Shown: positions 1-12,151 of the stretch, one piece after another
Layout of the letters: each line of letters begins with the position of its first letter
How positions within the stretch are numbered: the stretch's first letter is position 1
Assembly (NCBI GenBank): GCA_015227615.1
Contig: JAALGZ010000015.1
Coordinates: 335,001 to 399,000 of the forward strand
DNA length: 64,000 nucleotides
Reading direction: 5' to 3'
Source of the DNA: Labyrinthula sp. Ha
Lineage: Eukaryota > Sar > Bigyra > Labyrinthulida > Labyrinthulaceae
Notes under the pieces: generated by a model
The model's input: the letters and a program-made list of their open reading frames with translations, nothing else
Told to the model about the DNA's origin: nothing
The model's database searches: none
Program-made: the position numbers and the translations under genes

Positions 1-2620
1 ATACCAAATTACAAGTATTTAGTGTGAAATCGTCAAAATTAATGGAGAAATCACTGAGTTTCAGCTATTTTACATTTAAGTTTTACTTCTTGTATTCATT
101 ATGAGTTTTCCCGTAAATGGAGTATTAAGGAATGCACAACTTCACACCGTGCATTATTTACCCTTCAATGAAAAATGGCTTCTAACAGTTTTTGGGTACC
201 ATAGAAGAGGAACGATTTATCATTATTTATTCACGGTTGCTAACAAATTTATAGTACTAAGCGACTATAGCTCCAATATAAGACAACTTATCTTTTCTAA
301 TGTAACTCTTAACATGTAAGAACAAATCAGAAGATCAGGAGTTGTAAGAATAAATTGGACAAAAAGAAGACATATACCTACTGCCAATGAAACTGTGCAT
401 TAGCATTTCCTGTATCATTTGTAAAAAATGCAATATGGTCTCAGCTTCCCGTTATTAAATGTCTTACGATCAAAGCAAGACACTGGCTTCATGAAAATTA
501 TAACTCCGAGAGTAGTTCATGCACTTAAGGAGTATGTTCTGAACTGAGGATTCTTAAGATCTTTCACTTGAATATTTATCCTTCGCAAGTCAGAAACCTA
601 GGATCTAACAGAAGTATATTTATTTAATTTCTATTACTAGAAGTCTCTTTGTTGTCAATGCAGTTTGATATTTTCTGAATGACTTTTTATTTTCATAAAA
701 TAAACTTAATAAATATCTGGCAATTAGTGTTGGATCTTGATTATATGTATTGTCACAGAGAGTCCAACTTAAAGAAATGAAGTCTATACTACAAAATACA
801 CTAAATGCCAATATTTCCCAAGTGAGTTAAAGAAAAGTTCACTTTCCAATGCTCAGTAGATGAAATGTTTATGGTCAATGCTTTGAAAGTTTATCTCAAA
901 TACAACAACTTTTTTGAGGGAAACAACTTTTTCAACTTGATGAACAAAAGTAGCTAAAATATTTGTTTCTATATTACTTAGTTTTAAATGCCTTAGAAGA
1001 TAGAATTAGATGACTTTGAAAGTTTGTTTAAACATAAGCTGAAAACCTGAAGGTTGATTTGAAATAAAGAAGATTTTAACAATATTAGATACTATATAGA
1101 ATTATCTTTATAATGTGGTAAATATAGAACCATAAATAACTTTATTGGTACCAGATCATGTGCTTCAGGTATATCAAAAAATTATGTAAGTGGTGACTGT
1201 TGATTAAGTCTAATAGTTAAACTACATCAAGAGAAACTTCCTGACAGTTATAGCAAATCCATACACTTGGTGTTTTTCTTTGAATAGAGATGCCATAGCT
1301 TTGGTAGGAAAGTGCTGTTTTCTCATATGCCCTGGATGTCTGTATGATGACTTAACAGTGCTTGAATGTTAATGTCCTATAATTTTAATTAAATATAAAA
1401 AAACAGTGCAACTATCACAACTTGTGACTTCAGTTTGTCCAAAAAAGTTTGCATTGTCTTTCTTTCCCTCATGTCTCGAATTAAGATGACAACCTTCCAT
1501 AGATTCTAATGGAAGATGATCCACATAAAAGATTTTTGGCTTTCTATGGAAATATTTCACATGCCTTTATTCAAACTCCTTTGCTTCTCTATCAAGAGTT
1601 TGATACTAGCAGTTTTTATTTTACATTCGGAGGACCTCAGTTTCTTTACTTCTTTCTCGCTAGATGGCACTGGTTTAAACTAATCACTAGACCTCTATCT
1701 TGCGAAGCTTATAACTGCAAATGAGACTAAGAGAAAATAGTACTTTCCTTTTTATTACAACAGCTCAAAGTGTCTTTATTTCTTTTCACAACTGTACTCA
1801 CCATTTCGAATCAGTAGCGCCTATCAGACGGATATCTAGTTAAATTAAGAAGGCTTTCTTAGCCTTAAGCCTCATTGAAATAGGATTTGTAAGCATTAGT
1901 TGGGTATTAAGCGTGTAATAAAAACACTCTTTGAAATAGAAAAATTCAACGCGTTCTCACATGTATTTTAGCCCAGATTTGGAAAGCTAAGCTTATAAGC
2001 ATTTCCAACTTTTCACCACTAGTTGTAGCAGTTGATAAGAATGTTGCTCTAATAATAATTAACCTGTACCTTCGCATAGGGGGTGAATACTTAGCTTAAG
2101 AACATATGGTCTCTCTATATTGAGCATAAATTATTTATTAAACTGCACTTTTTTACAGACTGCTTCCTAACATCAACAGTTTGAAATTGGTACCCTTTGT
2201 TATTCTGAAAGAATCCCTCTTTCATATTCAACTGCACCAGGTAATTCAATTCAATTGTTCGGAGTTACATAGAACAAGATAATACATTTGTAGTTTAACT
2301 AGAAATCGAATTTTATTGAAATTGCCAGTAACTGTTTGCTAATTGTTTTGATTCTGATTTTATTCTGCTTGTCAATTGATTATCAATATTCACTCGAAAT
2401 GGCTGTAAAACTATCAGAATCAATCACTAAGAAAAGTATGAACCAAGTTTTTTTTGATAGATGATCAATAAATCCAATCCAATCCCTAATTTTAGCTACT
2501 TTCGAATTTTCAAGGGTCCTTTTTGGATATCTAAAATCTGTTGAAGTAAGCCACAATATCTCATTTAATGACGTGGCACAGACTGTTTGATATAGCCATT
2601 GTGTTCAAACTTCAGTGAAA
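1..2620. other. Gene-free AT-rich stretch with decayed coding traces
   Basis: I see no intact gene here. On the minus strand about 1370-1690, one frame reads like protein (for example FYVDHLPLESMEGCHL) but is interrupted, which suggests an old decayed insertion of unknown family. Close to the kinesin start, at 2569-2576, lies TGACGTGG, a bZIP-type (G-box/CRE-like) core about 45 bp before the ATG; a regulatory role is only inferred. Confidence 0.5.
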
Positions 2621-5600
2621 ATGAATAAAGCAGAAGAAACCGTCAAACGAGATAAAGGCCAAGACGAGGAAATTGCAATGAATCTAGATAAACTAAATAC
2701 AAGTAACATGGCTAGAACAAATATTTTATCTCAAAATGATTATAAAGAACCCGAAAGTTTTATATCTGCGCACTCAAACTTCTCCAGGACGCAATATCCA
2801 AATGACTTGTTTGACGTGGAAACTTTGAAAAAAGCAGTCCTTGAACACGCACTTTATTTGGGTACATTTTTAGCAAAAGTTATTTCCAAGGAATGGATCC
2901 TGATGAAGACGAAGAGTTCCTTCCTTTAGCAGAAGAAGCGCTGTTAAGTGAACTTCCAGAGTAAATGTCAATCTATTGTTAACTCACAGGGAATGGGATC
3001 TACAGCCCTATATCGACGTCAGCCACGAAAAAAGTGATAAAGGTGATCATCATTTTGTTTATGTAAACAAAATAACTGGAAAAACCTCTTGGGAGAACCC
3101 TTTAGGTATTTTATTTTCTTAATTATAAATTGAGATGAAAAGTACAGACAAGAATTTCAACGGTTAAAAAGACAAAAAGAAAAACATCTGCTCCTTGAAA
3201 ATACGCTTCCTGAAATTGAAGAAATGGAACCCTCTGCAGAAGTTTGTTTTGCCAACCCTGGAGGGTTTTCCTCACCAGAACCTAATCCTGCACGAAATGT
3301 GCCCGTTACTCCGATGTATCCTAAGGATGAAGTTCCCCTCTTGCGAGCTGTAAATGTTAGGGGACATAGAGAAACTATCTTTGGTGATACGTTGGTAGAT
3401 AAATGTCTGGAATTACTACTTGAGTTTGAAGATTTAAACACTGGTAGCGGTTCTATGCAGTGGATGACTCACAACGAGTTTCTCCATAACCGGACAGTTG
3501 AAAATCCTGAAGAATTGAAAATTCTACTTGAAAGTTATGAATCCGCTCAAGGAATTCAAATTTACAATTTCTGGGTTAATGGTTCTGGACAAGGTTTTTG
3601 CAGGGAAGTAAAGGAAACCTCTGCCGTTGAGGGCTTTGATATGCATGGCCTTGTTGGTAAAATGGAGGAAAAAGAGCGAAGAATTAAGTCCTTAGTTAAG
3701 GATTTAAGAACAGCCATGGAAGATAAAGAAACAGCCGAAGGGCTAAATTTATCTCTTAAAGAAGATTTCGAGGACTTCCAAAGTAAGATTGTAAAATTAG
3801 AAAAGGAAAATAATAGATTAAAAACGTCACATAATAGACCTTATGTAAAGAAACTGCAACAAGAGCTAGATGGAGCAAAAGATAAAATTGTAAGTTTGCG
3901 AAAGAGTTTGCGTGAGGTAGAAACAACTGGAGAAAAGTACAGAGAGCGTATAAGGAGTCTTGAATTGGATATTGCAAGTGAAAGGGCAAGGGTACAGAAA
4001 GTAAAATCAAATTTCATTGATGAAATCTCCATGGCGAAAGCAAGGACACTTCAAATAGAAGACGAGCTTAAGAAAAAAGGTAATGAGGTTATAGAGCTGG
4101 AAGCCTGGAAAAAAAGTTCAATCTTGGCAGAGCAGCATTTACACGCGAAACTAGAGGAACTGGAAAGCAAAATGGAGAAAGTCTATGACGATAAAAAATC
4201 GCTGGAACTGGCAAATACAGAACTGCTGAAATCTACAGATGCTTCCTCCAAGCAACAGACACAGGATCTGCTAGAAACTAAGAAAACATTAAATGAGTTC
4301 ACAGCACAGATGCATATGCTTCGTCAAGAACTTGAGTCGTTGCAAGCGGAGAAGGAACAAATAAAGTCTTCAGAAGAAACTGCAAAGTTAAGAGTTAGTA
4401 GGCTTCGTGAAGAAAATTTGAGGTTAATTGAAGAAAACAACAAACAAACAGATTTGCTCACTAGGGCTATGGATGATTACGAAACTGCAAAGCAACAGCA
4501 TATTGCTATGAAGGCTGAGTTTAACCGCTTAAAGGCAAATTATAGAGATTCAGAGCAAAGCTGCAAGGAATTGCGGGAAGATCTACAGAAACAAGTAAGA
4601 GACAAAGAGAACTTAAAGAAGGAGCTTGTTGGGAAGACCCAAAATCTAATAGAGGTTACTCAGTTCAAGGCTAGCCTAAAGGAAGCTCAAGATGAACTTG
4701 CTGCATTGGAAGTTAAATATACAGAAATGATTGCAGAGAAAAAGAACCTACAAGAAGCACTGATTGCAACCCAGAATGAGCTTTCTGGCTCCAAGAGGGA
4801 GGTGAAAGATTTGAAGAATCTATCCAAAACCTATGACGATAGAGAACTTCTCATGAAGGAGGAAGCATCGTTGCTGAATCTACGTTTAAAGCAAGCAAGG
4901 TTACATGCTGCTTTCCTAAGTTTGGGAATAATTTTCCTTAAGACTAGCTTTAAACGAGAAAAAAAAGTAATTTTCTTAAGAACATTGCAAATAAAAGTAA
5001 AGGAAAGGTATGCTCAGCTTCTTAAAGAAGAAGTACTAGAACTGGAGCAAGGTCGAACTTCGGAAATTCAGAACCTGAGTGAAATTGTGGTAGCTACTCA
5101 AAATATGAAAAACGAGTTGCAGCTGAATGAAGAAAAGATGGAAAACCTTCGCCTGCAGAAGGAATGCGCCGAAACAAACAACTTGAAGTTACAGGAGGAG
5201 ATAGAAAATTTGAAAGGAGCTCATTTCAAATCGAGAAAACTAAACGAGGAGTTTCAAAAGAATGTAGGCAGGTTAATTGGAGAAAACATTAACTTAGCAA
5301 GACAATGTGAAGAAATTAAAGATTCTATAAACATTGAACTGGAAATTCAGAAGAAAACGCTAGCTGCAGATCACCGGACAGAGCTAGCGAGCTATAAGGA
5401 AAGAGTACTCATTGTGCTGAAACAGCGGAGAGATATCAACACAGAATTATTGGATCTTAAAGGAAGAATACGAGTATTTTGTCGTGTAAAACCAGGAGAG
5501 CATCAGAGTAAACAACTTGAGATTAGAGATACCTCAATTCGCAAAACGGATGATTTGGACACTGTTTCAAAGACTTTTGAATTTGATGAACTCTTTCCTG

Positions 5601-6561
5601 CGTCGTGCCAACAGGAAAATATATACGACTCTGTGGAACCATTAATTCAGAGCTTCCTTGATGGTTTTAATGTTTGCATTTTTGCTTATGGACAGACAGG
5701 CAGCGGAAAAACTCATACGATGGATGGTAATGAAGAAGCACCTGGTGTAATTACCAGGGCATTGGAAACAGTAATAAAGGACTGTGAGGACAGTATGCTT
5801 GGAAAAGAAAAATCTCTCGTTGATATCTCAGTACTGGAGATCTATAATGAAAAAGTTTTTGACCTTTTGGATGACACATCTAAAATCAAAAAAACAAGTT
5901 TGAATGTATGTTTTGGTTTTATTTAATAATTTAGCTTAAAAGACTTGCAAATGGTCAGGTCGGTGTGGAAGGGCTTAGCAAGCATGTTATCTATAGTCCT
6001 GAATACGTTACTTCTTCTGTGATGAAAAACTTAGAGCACGCGAAAAAGCTCTTGGCTCGGGGCAGACGGGCTCGAGCATCAGGATCGCATAAGCTTAACC
6101 AGGATTCATCCAGGTCACATTTAATTGTTGTACTACGTAGAGTTCACCCTGTTTCTCAAGAGTCAAACTTCTTGTATCTAGTTGATCTTGCTGGGAGTGA
6201 AAGAGCTAAGCGAACTAAGTCCGAAGGGAAAACTTTTGATGAATCTAGAAGCATTAATGCATCATTATTTCACCTTGGAACAGTTATCAGCAAATTGCAG
6301 TTGAAAAAGGAAACCATAGATTACAGGAGCTCAAAACTAACCCACTACTTATCTAATGCACTCAAAGGTGAGAGCAAAGTTCTTCTTATTCTCTGCATAT
6401 CAGCTCAAGAGGAAGATATGGTGGAAACAAAGAATTCCTTAGAGTTTGGAGAGAGATGTAAGCAGGTCGCTCTTGACAAGTCGATTGAGAATGCCCGTTA
6501 CAAAAAAAAACTAATTGCAATGTCAAGAGAACTTAAGAGATTGAGAAAAGGTGGTGCGTAG
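2621..6561 (+). CDS. Kinesin-14 (C-terminal motor) with N-terminal WW domain
   Basis: A minus-end-type microtubule motor by family. Five exons: 2621-2861, 2891-2960, 2990-3105, 3135-5905, 5935-6561, separated by four introns of exactly 29 nt. Splicing gives one frame of 1274 aa. Residues about 106-141 form a WW domain (first W in EEWDLQ, then VYVNKITGKTSWENP). A long coiled coil follows (about 150-900). The motor begins at about 919 with GRIRVFCRVKP, the neck/motor junction typical of kinesin-14, with P-loop GQTGSGKT at 995-1002, switch I NQDSSRSH near 1121 and switch II DLAGSE near 1150. The motor ends only about 25 residues before the stop, as expected for C-terminal motors. ATG at 2621 is the first ATG of the open frame. 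Residues about 731-760 (4900-4990) do not look like coiled coil and may hide further splicing. The stop lies 3 nt from the SCO1 stop. A WW domain on a kinesin-14 is unusual; it could recruit a proline-rich partner (inference). Confidence 0.9.
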
Positions 6562-6564
6562 AAA

Positions 6565-7386
6565 TCAGGCTTCCTTGATAATTTTTTCTATCCTCTGAAC
6601 AGCCTCATCAACCTCTGTTAACTGGGTATAAAAGTCCAAGAACGTTCCATCAGGTCCAATCAAATACATGACGATAGAATGGTCGACCAAGTAGTCATCC
6701 TCCAATTCTTCATCTTGATCAGCAATGTTGTAGTATACTCGAAATGCCTTGCAAGCAACACCCACTTGCTCTGGTGTACCTGTTAACCCGACAGTTCGTG
6801 GATGGAAGTCTTTTATATAATGTGCAACTTGAGCAACTCCATCACGCTTTGGATCAACTGAGATAAACACAGGTAGTACTATTTCTCCCACCTAATAATA
6901 AACAGAGGAAAGAGTGAATACCTTTTTATCCAGTTTTTCAATAATCCTTTTCATTTTAATTAATTCAGCCGGACAAATATCGGGACAAAAGGTGAATCCA
7001 AAGTAAAGAAGTGCATACCCGTGACCGTTCTCTCGCATATGTTTATCAGTGTATGGTCGCCCTGTGTGATCAACAAGAGTCCAGGGACCTCCAAGTTGAG
7101 GTTTTCCAATCTGTTTCTTCTGCTTATCAAGTGCGACTGTTTTTCTTCGATCTTTTTCAAAGTAGAAATAGGACACAAGACCAACACCAGTTGCTGCGGC
7201 GATGGCTAAACTTGTCCAAGAAACTGGTCCAAGACGTTTACTATTTCGTTTCTCTGCTGTGGCAGGTTTATTGGATGAATTGGAGAGAAATCGATGGCTG
7301 CTTGTTGAAATGTATGCTTTTTTCTTACTAGCGAGGCTATTTTGCTTTTTCAGTACTGAAAAACATGTTCTTAAACTTGTTCTCAT
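6565..7386 (-). CDS. SCO1: SCO1/SenC cytochrome c oxidase copper chaperone
   Basis: Copper metallochaperone of the mitochondrial inner membrane that helps build the CuA site of cytochrome c oxidase subunit 2. Exons are 7386-6922 and 6891-6565 with a 30-nt intron; product 263 aa, the usual SCO size. The N-terminus is rich in R, K, S and lacks acids (mitochondrial presequence). One membrane segment lies at about 56-75 (SWTSLAIAAATGVGLVSYFY). The thioredoxin-like domain keeps the copper ligands: C134 and C138 in FTFCPDICP and H226 in LVDHSIVMYLIGPDG. The motif FISVDPKRD is also kept. It is convergent with the kinesin gene (3 nt between stops), so their transcripts must share or overlap 3' ends. 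All key residues are present, so I expect a working protein. Confidence 0.95.
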
Positions 7387-8351
7387 GGATATTTAATGTT
7401 GGTTAATTTGAAGTAGTACAGGGTAATGTGCCATTGACAATGAATATCACTTAAAGAAGAGATTTTGTTCAAGAAGATTATAAGATCTTTTTCTGACAAA
7501 AATGGGATAGATATATTGAGAAGCAGATTTAAATAAGATGTTTAATGATAGAATTAATTCTACATATTTAAATACTTTTCCCAGTCTTAGCAAACCTTGT
7601 AAACAAAAATGCATTAATACATTCTGACAACTTGCAACGGCAGAGCTCAACTCGGCAAAAAAAGAAACCGATATTTTGCTGAAGAATTCAAAATTGTATT
7701 GAGTATGAAAAGCTTATAATCAATTAATTATAAGCAATGTTTTCTGCTATTAAGTATTCTTGCCTCTTTGTGCGTCCTGAGTCTTCTTAGGAATGATATT
7801 ATAGCTACTAAGAATAAATGTTAGATGTTTTGCTCAAAATATATTAACAGAAATTTAGTTTATTCCTGTTAAATTTTTAGTCAAGTTTAATTCAAAATAA
7901 AATACACCTTGTACTAGCTCAGAATAACTTGAGTTTACTCTCCACATGTGGTAATAAAACCAATTAAGAACAGTTAACTACACAATTGAATGCTAACCCC
8001 AGGGAATCGTTAAGTTCAATTGTTGTTATAAAAATAATGTATCATTCATTTGTTCCTCTAATGTTTACAAAATTATTTAAATCAAATATATATATGCATT
8101 ATATTGTAGTCTGCGGCAAGATATTCACAAAGATAGAGCGAAGCTGCAACAAAACCTGAGTATAATGAGAGCAGAGTTGAAAATAGGGAACGTCAAACTC
8201 CTAAGCTTTTTAAGCAATTGTATTTTAATAAAAAAAGAGATTGATCATTTTATTTAAACTTTTTCTCACTAAGCTGACCTTTTGAGAATGTTATATTGTT
8301 CGATCCTATTTCAATTGAGAGCATTCCCAGGAATTGTTGCCAATTGTAATT

Positions 8352-8489
8352 TTATAGGATTCTTCTTTTACGTTGCTGCAGAGAAAATGGGGAAATTATC
8401 GGGCTCCCCATTGTCCTTATTAAATCAACAAGGTTGGCTAGAAAGAACACAAGAACTAGAGCTGCAACTGCAGTGTGTGCAGTTAGCAT
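8352..8489 (-). CDS. Possible 45-aa single-pass membrane microprotein
   Basis: An ATG-started frame of 45 aa lies in an otherwise stop-rich region. It begins MLTAHTAVAALVLVFFLANL, giving one clear hydrophobic helix (about residues 6-24), then a short loop and a basic tail ending QQRKRRIL. Base composition is more even than in the surroundings, and codon choice resembles the intact genes. I do not recognise a family. No upstream exon could be joined in frame. An 83-codon open frame overlaps on the plus strand, so the assignment could be chance. The topology suggests a small organelle-membrane or ER protein, but that is inference. Confidence 0.3.
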   Translation of the reverse strand: MLTAHTAVAALVLVFFLANLVDLIRTMGSPIISPFSLQQRKRRIL

Positions 8490-10460
8490 TTCATAGGAGT
8501 TATCGTGACACCTTCATGAGTAGTTTGCCCTAAAAATAAACTATATGCAAGGGACCCAAAAAGTTGTGTGATAGCATAAAAACCATTTTATTTATCTATG
8601 CGCTTATTCCTTCACTACAATTTAGATTTTGACAAAGTCATAAAAAAAATTACATCCTCTGCATGAAATAAATAATGGAACCTATTATTTAATTAAGAAC
8701 TAGTATCTGCTTTCTTTTTGAAAGAAATACAGTCTAATTTAGCTCAATGATTATCCATCCATAATCTAATAAAAGATTTGCATTGAATTTATAGTAACAA
8801 TTGCTATTCTCTACAGAGGAATGTTGAGTTTAAAATCTATAAAACATACTTCGCAAAGAATAGTTAAGATCCTTACGTGCTTTTCTTTGTCTGGCTTTCC
8901 TCATGAAACTTATGCTTCAGGAAATCATGCTCTCTACAAAATAGTTTTATTTACTTATCTAAGAATTGATAATATCAATACCTAGAATCTATTCTTTTTT
9001 TCAATGTGCAGTAGATAAAAACGGAAATAATGTTTTTGGTCAAAAAGTTTTACGACTATGCTTTATTATATTTAGAGTAATGTCTGACCCTTACATCAAT
9101 ATCTGAATTTTTGTCTGATATTTCACAAAATTTTAACGGAGATTTATTGTTATTGAAAGAAATAATTAGTTTCTTTAAGAAACATTTTTTTTGTTCTCAG
9201 TTTTATATTGTATTTAATTTATTATAGTCAATTATTACATGTTTGGCACCGATAAAAATAAAATGAAATTAAGAAACTTAAATCATAGTTTAGTTTCAAG
9301 TGCAAGAGCTTAGAACTATGGGGTTTAAAGAAGTAAAATAACTAAATGTGAAATTTAAGCACGAACTTTAACTATTCTATGCCAATGGATCTGTGTTCTC
9401 TGAATTAAGATGACTCTATATCCATCCTGACATATCCAATAATGTACGTGTTCGACCAGGTACGGCAAAATATACAATTGTAATGCTTTTATTTCAATTA
9501 ATTCTCCTGCTGCTGATGGTTTTAATTCTTTTCAAAATTTTTTCTTATAGAGGATTGTTTTAAGAGTTAATTAATAAGAAAGCTACCCGACTGGTTCAAG
9601 ATCGCAAGATTGTCAATATACTTCCAGCTACCTCGGTATGAAGACCGGAAAGGGTTCTTTTTAATAAGGTGCAGGTAAGACAAAGCATAAGGTAGTAAAG
9701 TAAATGTATTTTATTCAAAAAATAGAATGGTCAATTTATTTTTATGACAGTTTCCCGTCCCCCGCTTTTTAAATCTTCTCTTCTTATTCTTACAGCCAGC
9801 AAGACTTGAATCTTTAAATTATTTTATTTGGAAAGTCACACTCTTTAAGACGCAAAAAAGAAATCAATCTGAAAATTATATCTTCTAAGTAGCTTCTCTG
9901 ACAGAATATTAACATTAGTGTTAGATAATTCCTCGTGTCTATTAATATGTCTTTTGATTGGAAAACTCACAGTTTATAGAATCTTAATCTGCAGTCTAAT
10001 GAAAACTGGTTCTAGAGTCTGAAAGCTCGTGAGATGAGTTCATGCTTCGATAATGCCATGATGCTGCGGGGTAAGATTAGTTCATTCTCATAGAATATTG
10101 TACTCAATTAGCAGAGAATGAAAAATAAATTAACAACGTAAATCTAATCAGAAGGAACCCAGGCTTTGGTTTTGTAACTTGGAAATATCTGACAGTGGAT
10201 ATGGTTTCCAGATGACTATTTTTGCTTTGTTACTTAACTATTTCTTATTGCTAGTACAAAGCTTTGAAATCGTTTTCTCATACAATGTGTGTTATCACCT
10301 TTATTTAATTATCAGTAATTTAGGAAAGAAGCAATTAAACATTGTTCTGTAATACGTTCTATTAACACAACCATTTCATTGGGTAAAATACACTCAAGTT
10401 TATTTGATAGTACTATGTATAAATGAGCCAGATTAAGGATAGAAAAGAAATTTATTCAAG

Positions 10461-10508
10461 CATATATATATATATAAATATATATGTGTATATATACATA
10501 TATATATT
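10461..10508. repeat. AT dinucleotide microsatellite
   Basis: About 48 bp of nearly pure alternating A and T with a few G/C interruptions (TGTGTA, TACA). It is partly self-complementary and could form a cruciform. No function is evident. Confidence 0.8.
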
Positions 10509-11547
10509 CATGTGGCTTTTCTCGGAAAATTTCATGACTTCTTATTGAAACCAATAAGGTTAATACTACTGAAGACTTAGACTAGGTACAATTACGAAAC
10601 TTTGAAAGCTGGTAGAGAAAAACGACTTTCATGGAAGTGATTTTCAATTTATCTTTTGAAGTAAATTAAGCTATTTCACTTTCCCTTCACCAAATAGAAT
10701 TGTTTTATTTTACTTATAGCAAAAATCCCTCTCATATAATTATTAAAGTCATATTTAGTAGGTTAAGTGGTATGATTTTCCTCATCTATATTGCTGGCTC
10801 GTGAGCACAATAACTACCCGTTGTTTCAATTTAAGAGGTCAGTGCGAGTTATAGTATATAGATCCAACTTACTTCACAAGATTATTACTATTCAAGAAAA
10901 CGAGATTAGAAACTCGTTTTCTGTTTCTTTAATTAAGTATTTGTTGTACCCGAAATGGGTACAATTTGCACCTAGCTGAACTATTACGATGTAGTAATTA
11001 GAGAAATTAAATTTTAAGCTTATGAGAATAATTTTTTCCTCTAAAGGCTTTCGCTCTTCTTTTAATTTTTGAAGATGGGTTAATAAGGGCTTCGAGGCGT
11101 GTGGTATGATATAAAGAACTTAGTTATGTGGAATGTTGCCTTTGAAAGAATTTCTCGCCTGGAAGAAATTGTCCCTTCCAACAAGACCAACTTGAATTTA
11201 CTATTAAGCTTAATAGTTCATCTAATTCCATCGAACAAAGATTATGCAGTCTTATGAGAACATTAATGTTGATTGATATGAAGGACCATGACAATATTCT
11301 ATCCCTCAATTGTTATTTACACCTTTGGGTAGATTTATACAGTTTCATAATCATTTTAGCAGATAATGACTAGGTAATAAATACAGGATTTTAGACTTAT
11401 TGATACTATAGTCTTAGAATTTTTATTTTTCTGGTTTATAAATCCTAGATATACAACTAAATATTTAGAACACAATGGTGCATTACCATGAATTCCTCTC
11501 TCGAAAACTTGACAACAGCTATTTCCTTTCTAAGCTAGTTCAACACT

Positions 11548-12141
11548 ATGTTCAAGATATTCACCAAAAATTTAAAATCAAAGCTAAATATAAATTTTCA
11601 AGATACGTGCAATAGAATTTTATTCACTACAGTTACAACTTCTGGTGTTGGTTTTGAGCTTCTTACTCTTGACTTTCTTCAGAGGCAATTTATGATGACC
11701 CTAGAACATGTGGGTGGACCTAATGATAATGGAATAGACTTAAAAGGTAGATGGAGTTTGCTTAAGGAGAACCCTGTTGTTATTGTACAGTGCAAACATA
11801 GAGTTAGTCACAAATCAGTTGGGTCAAAACTTATTAGAGAACTTGAAGGTACACTAGCGCTAATTTCGAATAATAAAAAGCTCATTGGGATTGTTGCGAA
11901 CTCTACTAGATATTCAGCTCAAGCAATAAAAACATTTAAAAAATCATCAAAGCCTATGCTTCTTTTCAATTTTGACCTTATTGAGACTCCTTTAAATCAA
12001 ATGACCTTGAAACTAAAACATATAGAAAGAAATTTAGCTCTTGCACAGGAATATCCTGAACTATCAATATTATCCCAACTATATAAAGGTAAAAACACTA
12101 AAGTGATAATAATAAACTCAAACGTAATATATAAAGTTTAA
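11548..12141 (+). CDS. RRG7/DUF2034-like PD-(D/E)XK nuclease-fold protein, probably mitochondrial
   Basis: A single-exon 197-aa protein. It has the restriction-endonuclease-like core of the Mrr/RecB group: a helix glutamate (E37 in GVGFELLTLDFL), the metal-binding aspartate in GGPNDNGIDLKGRW (D64) and a QCK motif (Q81, K83) after a hydrophobic strand (VVIVQ). The GxD...QCK arrangement matches the fungal mitochondrial protein Rrg7 (DUF2034), which is needed for respiratory growth. The N-terminus (MFKIFTKNLKSKLN) is basic and lacks acids, consistent with mitochondrial import. Presence of D, Q and K suggests the active site is intact, but no substrate can be named. Its stop is 10 nt from the CBP stop. 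An Mrr-like nuclease of other origin is the alternative. Confidence 0.7.
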   Translation: MFKIFTKNLKSKLNINFQDTCNRILFTTVTTSGVGFELLTLDFLQRQFMMTLEHVGGPNDNGIDLKGRWSLLKENPVVIVQCKHRVSHKSVGSKLIRELEGTLALISNNKKLIGIVANSTRYSAQAIKTFKKSSKPMLLFNFDLIETPLNQMTLKLKHIERNLALAQEYPELSILSQLYKGKNTKVIIINSNVIYKV

Positions 12142-12151
12142 AAGGAATAGT

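Larger units (their letters stand above)
7387..11547. other. Gene-poor AT-rich stretch
   Basis: I find no conserved gene. The only candidate is the 45-aa minus-strand ORF at 8352-8489, listed separately. The stretch contains a short AT-dinucleotide tract at 10461-10508. The rest is AT-rich with frequent stops in all frames. Confidence 0.5.
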
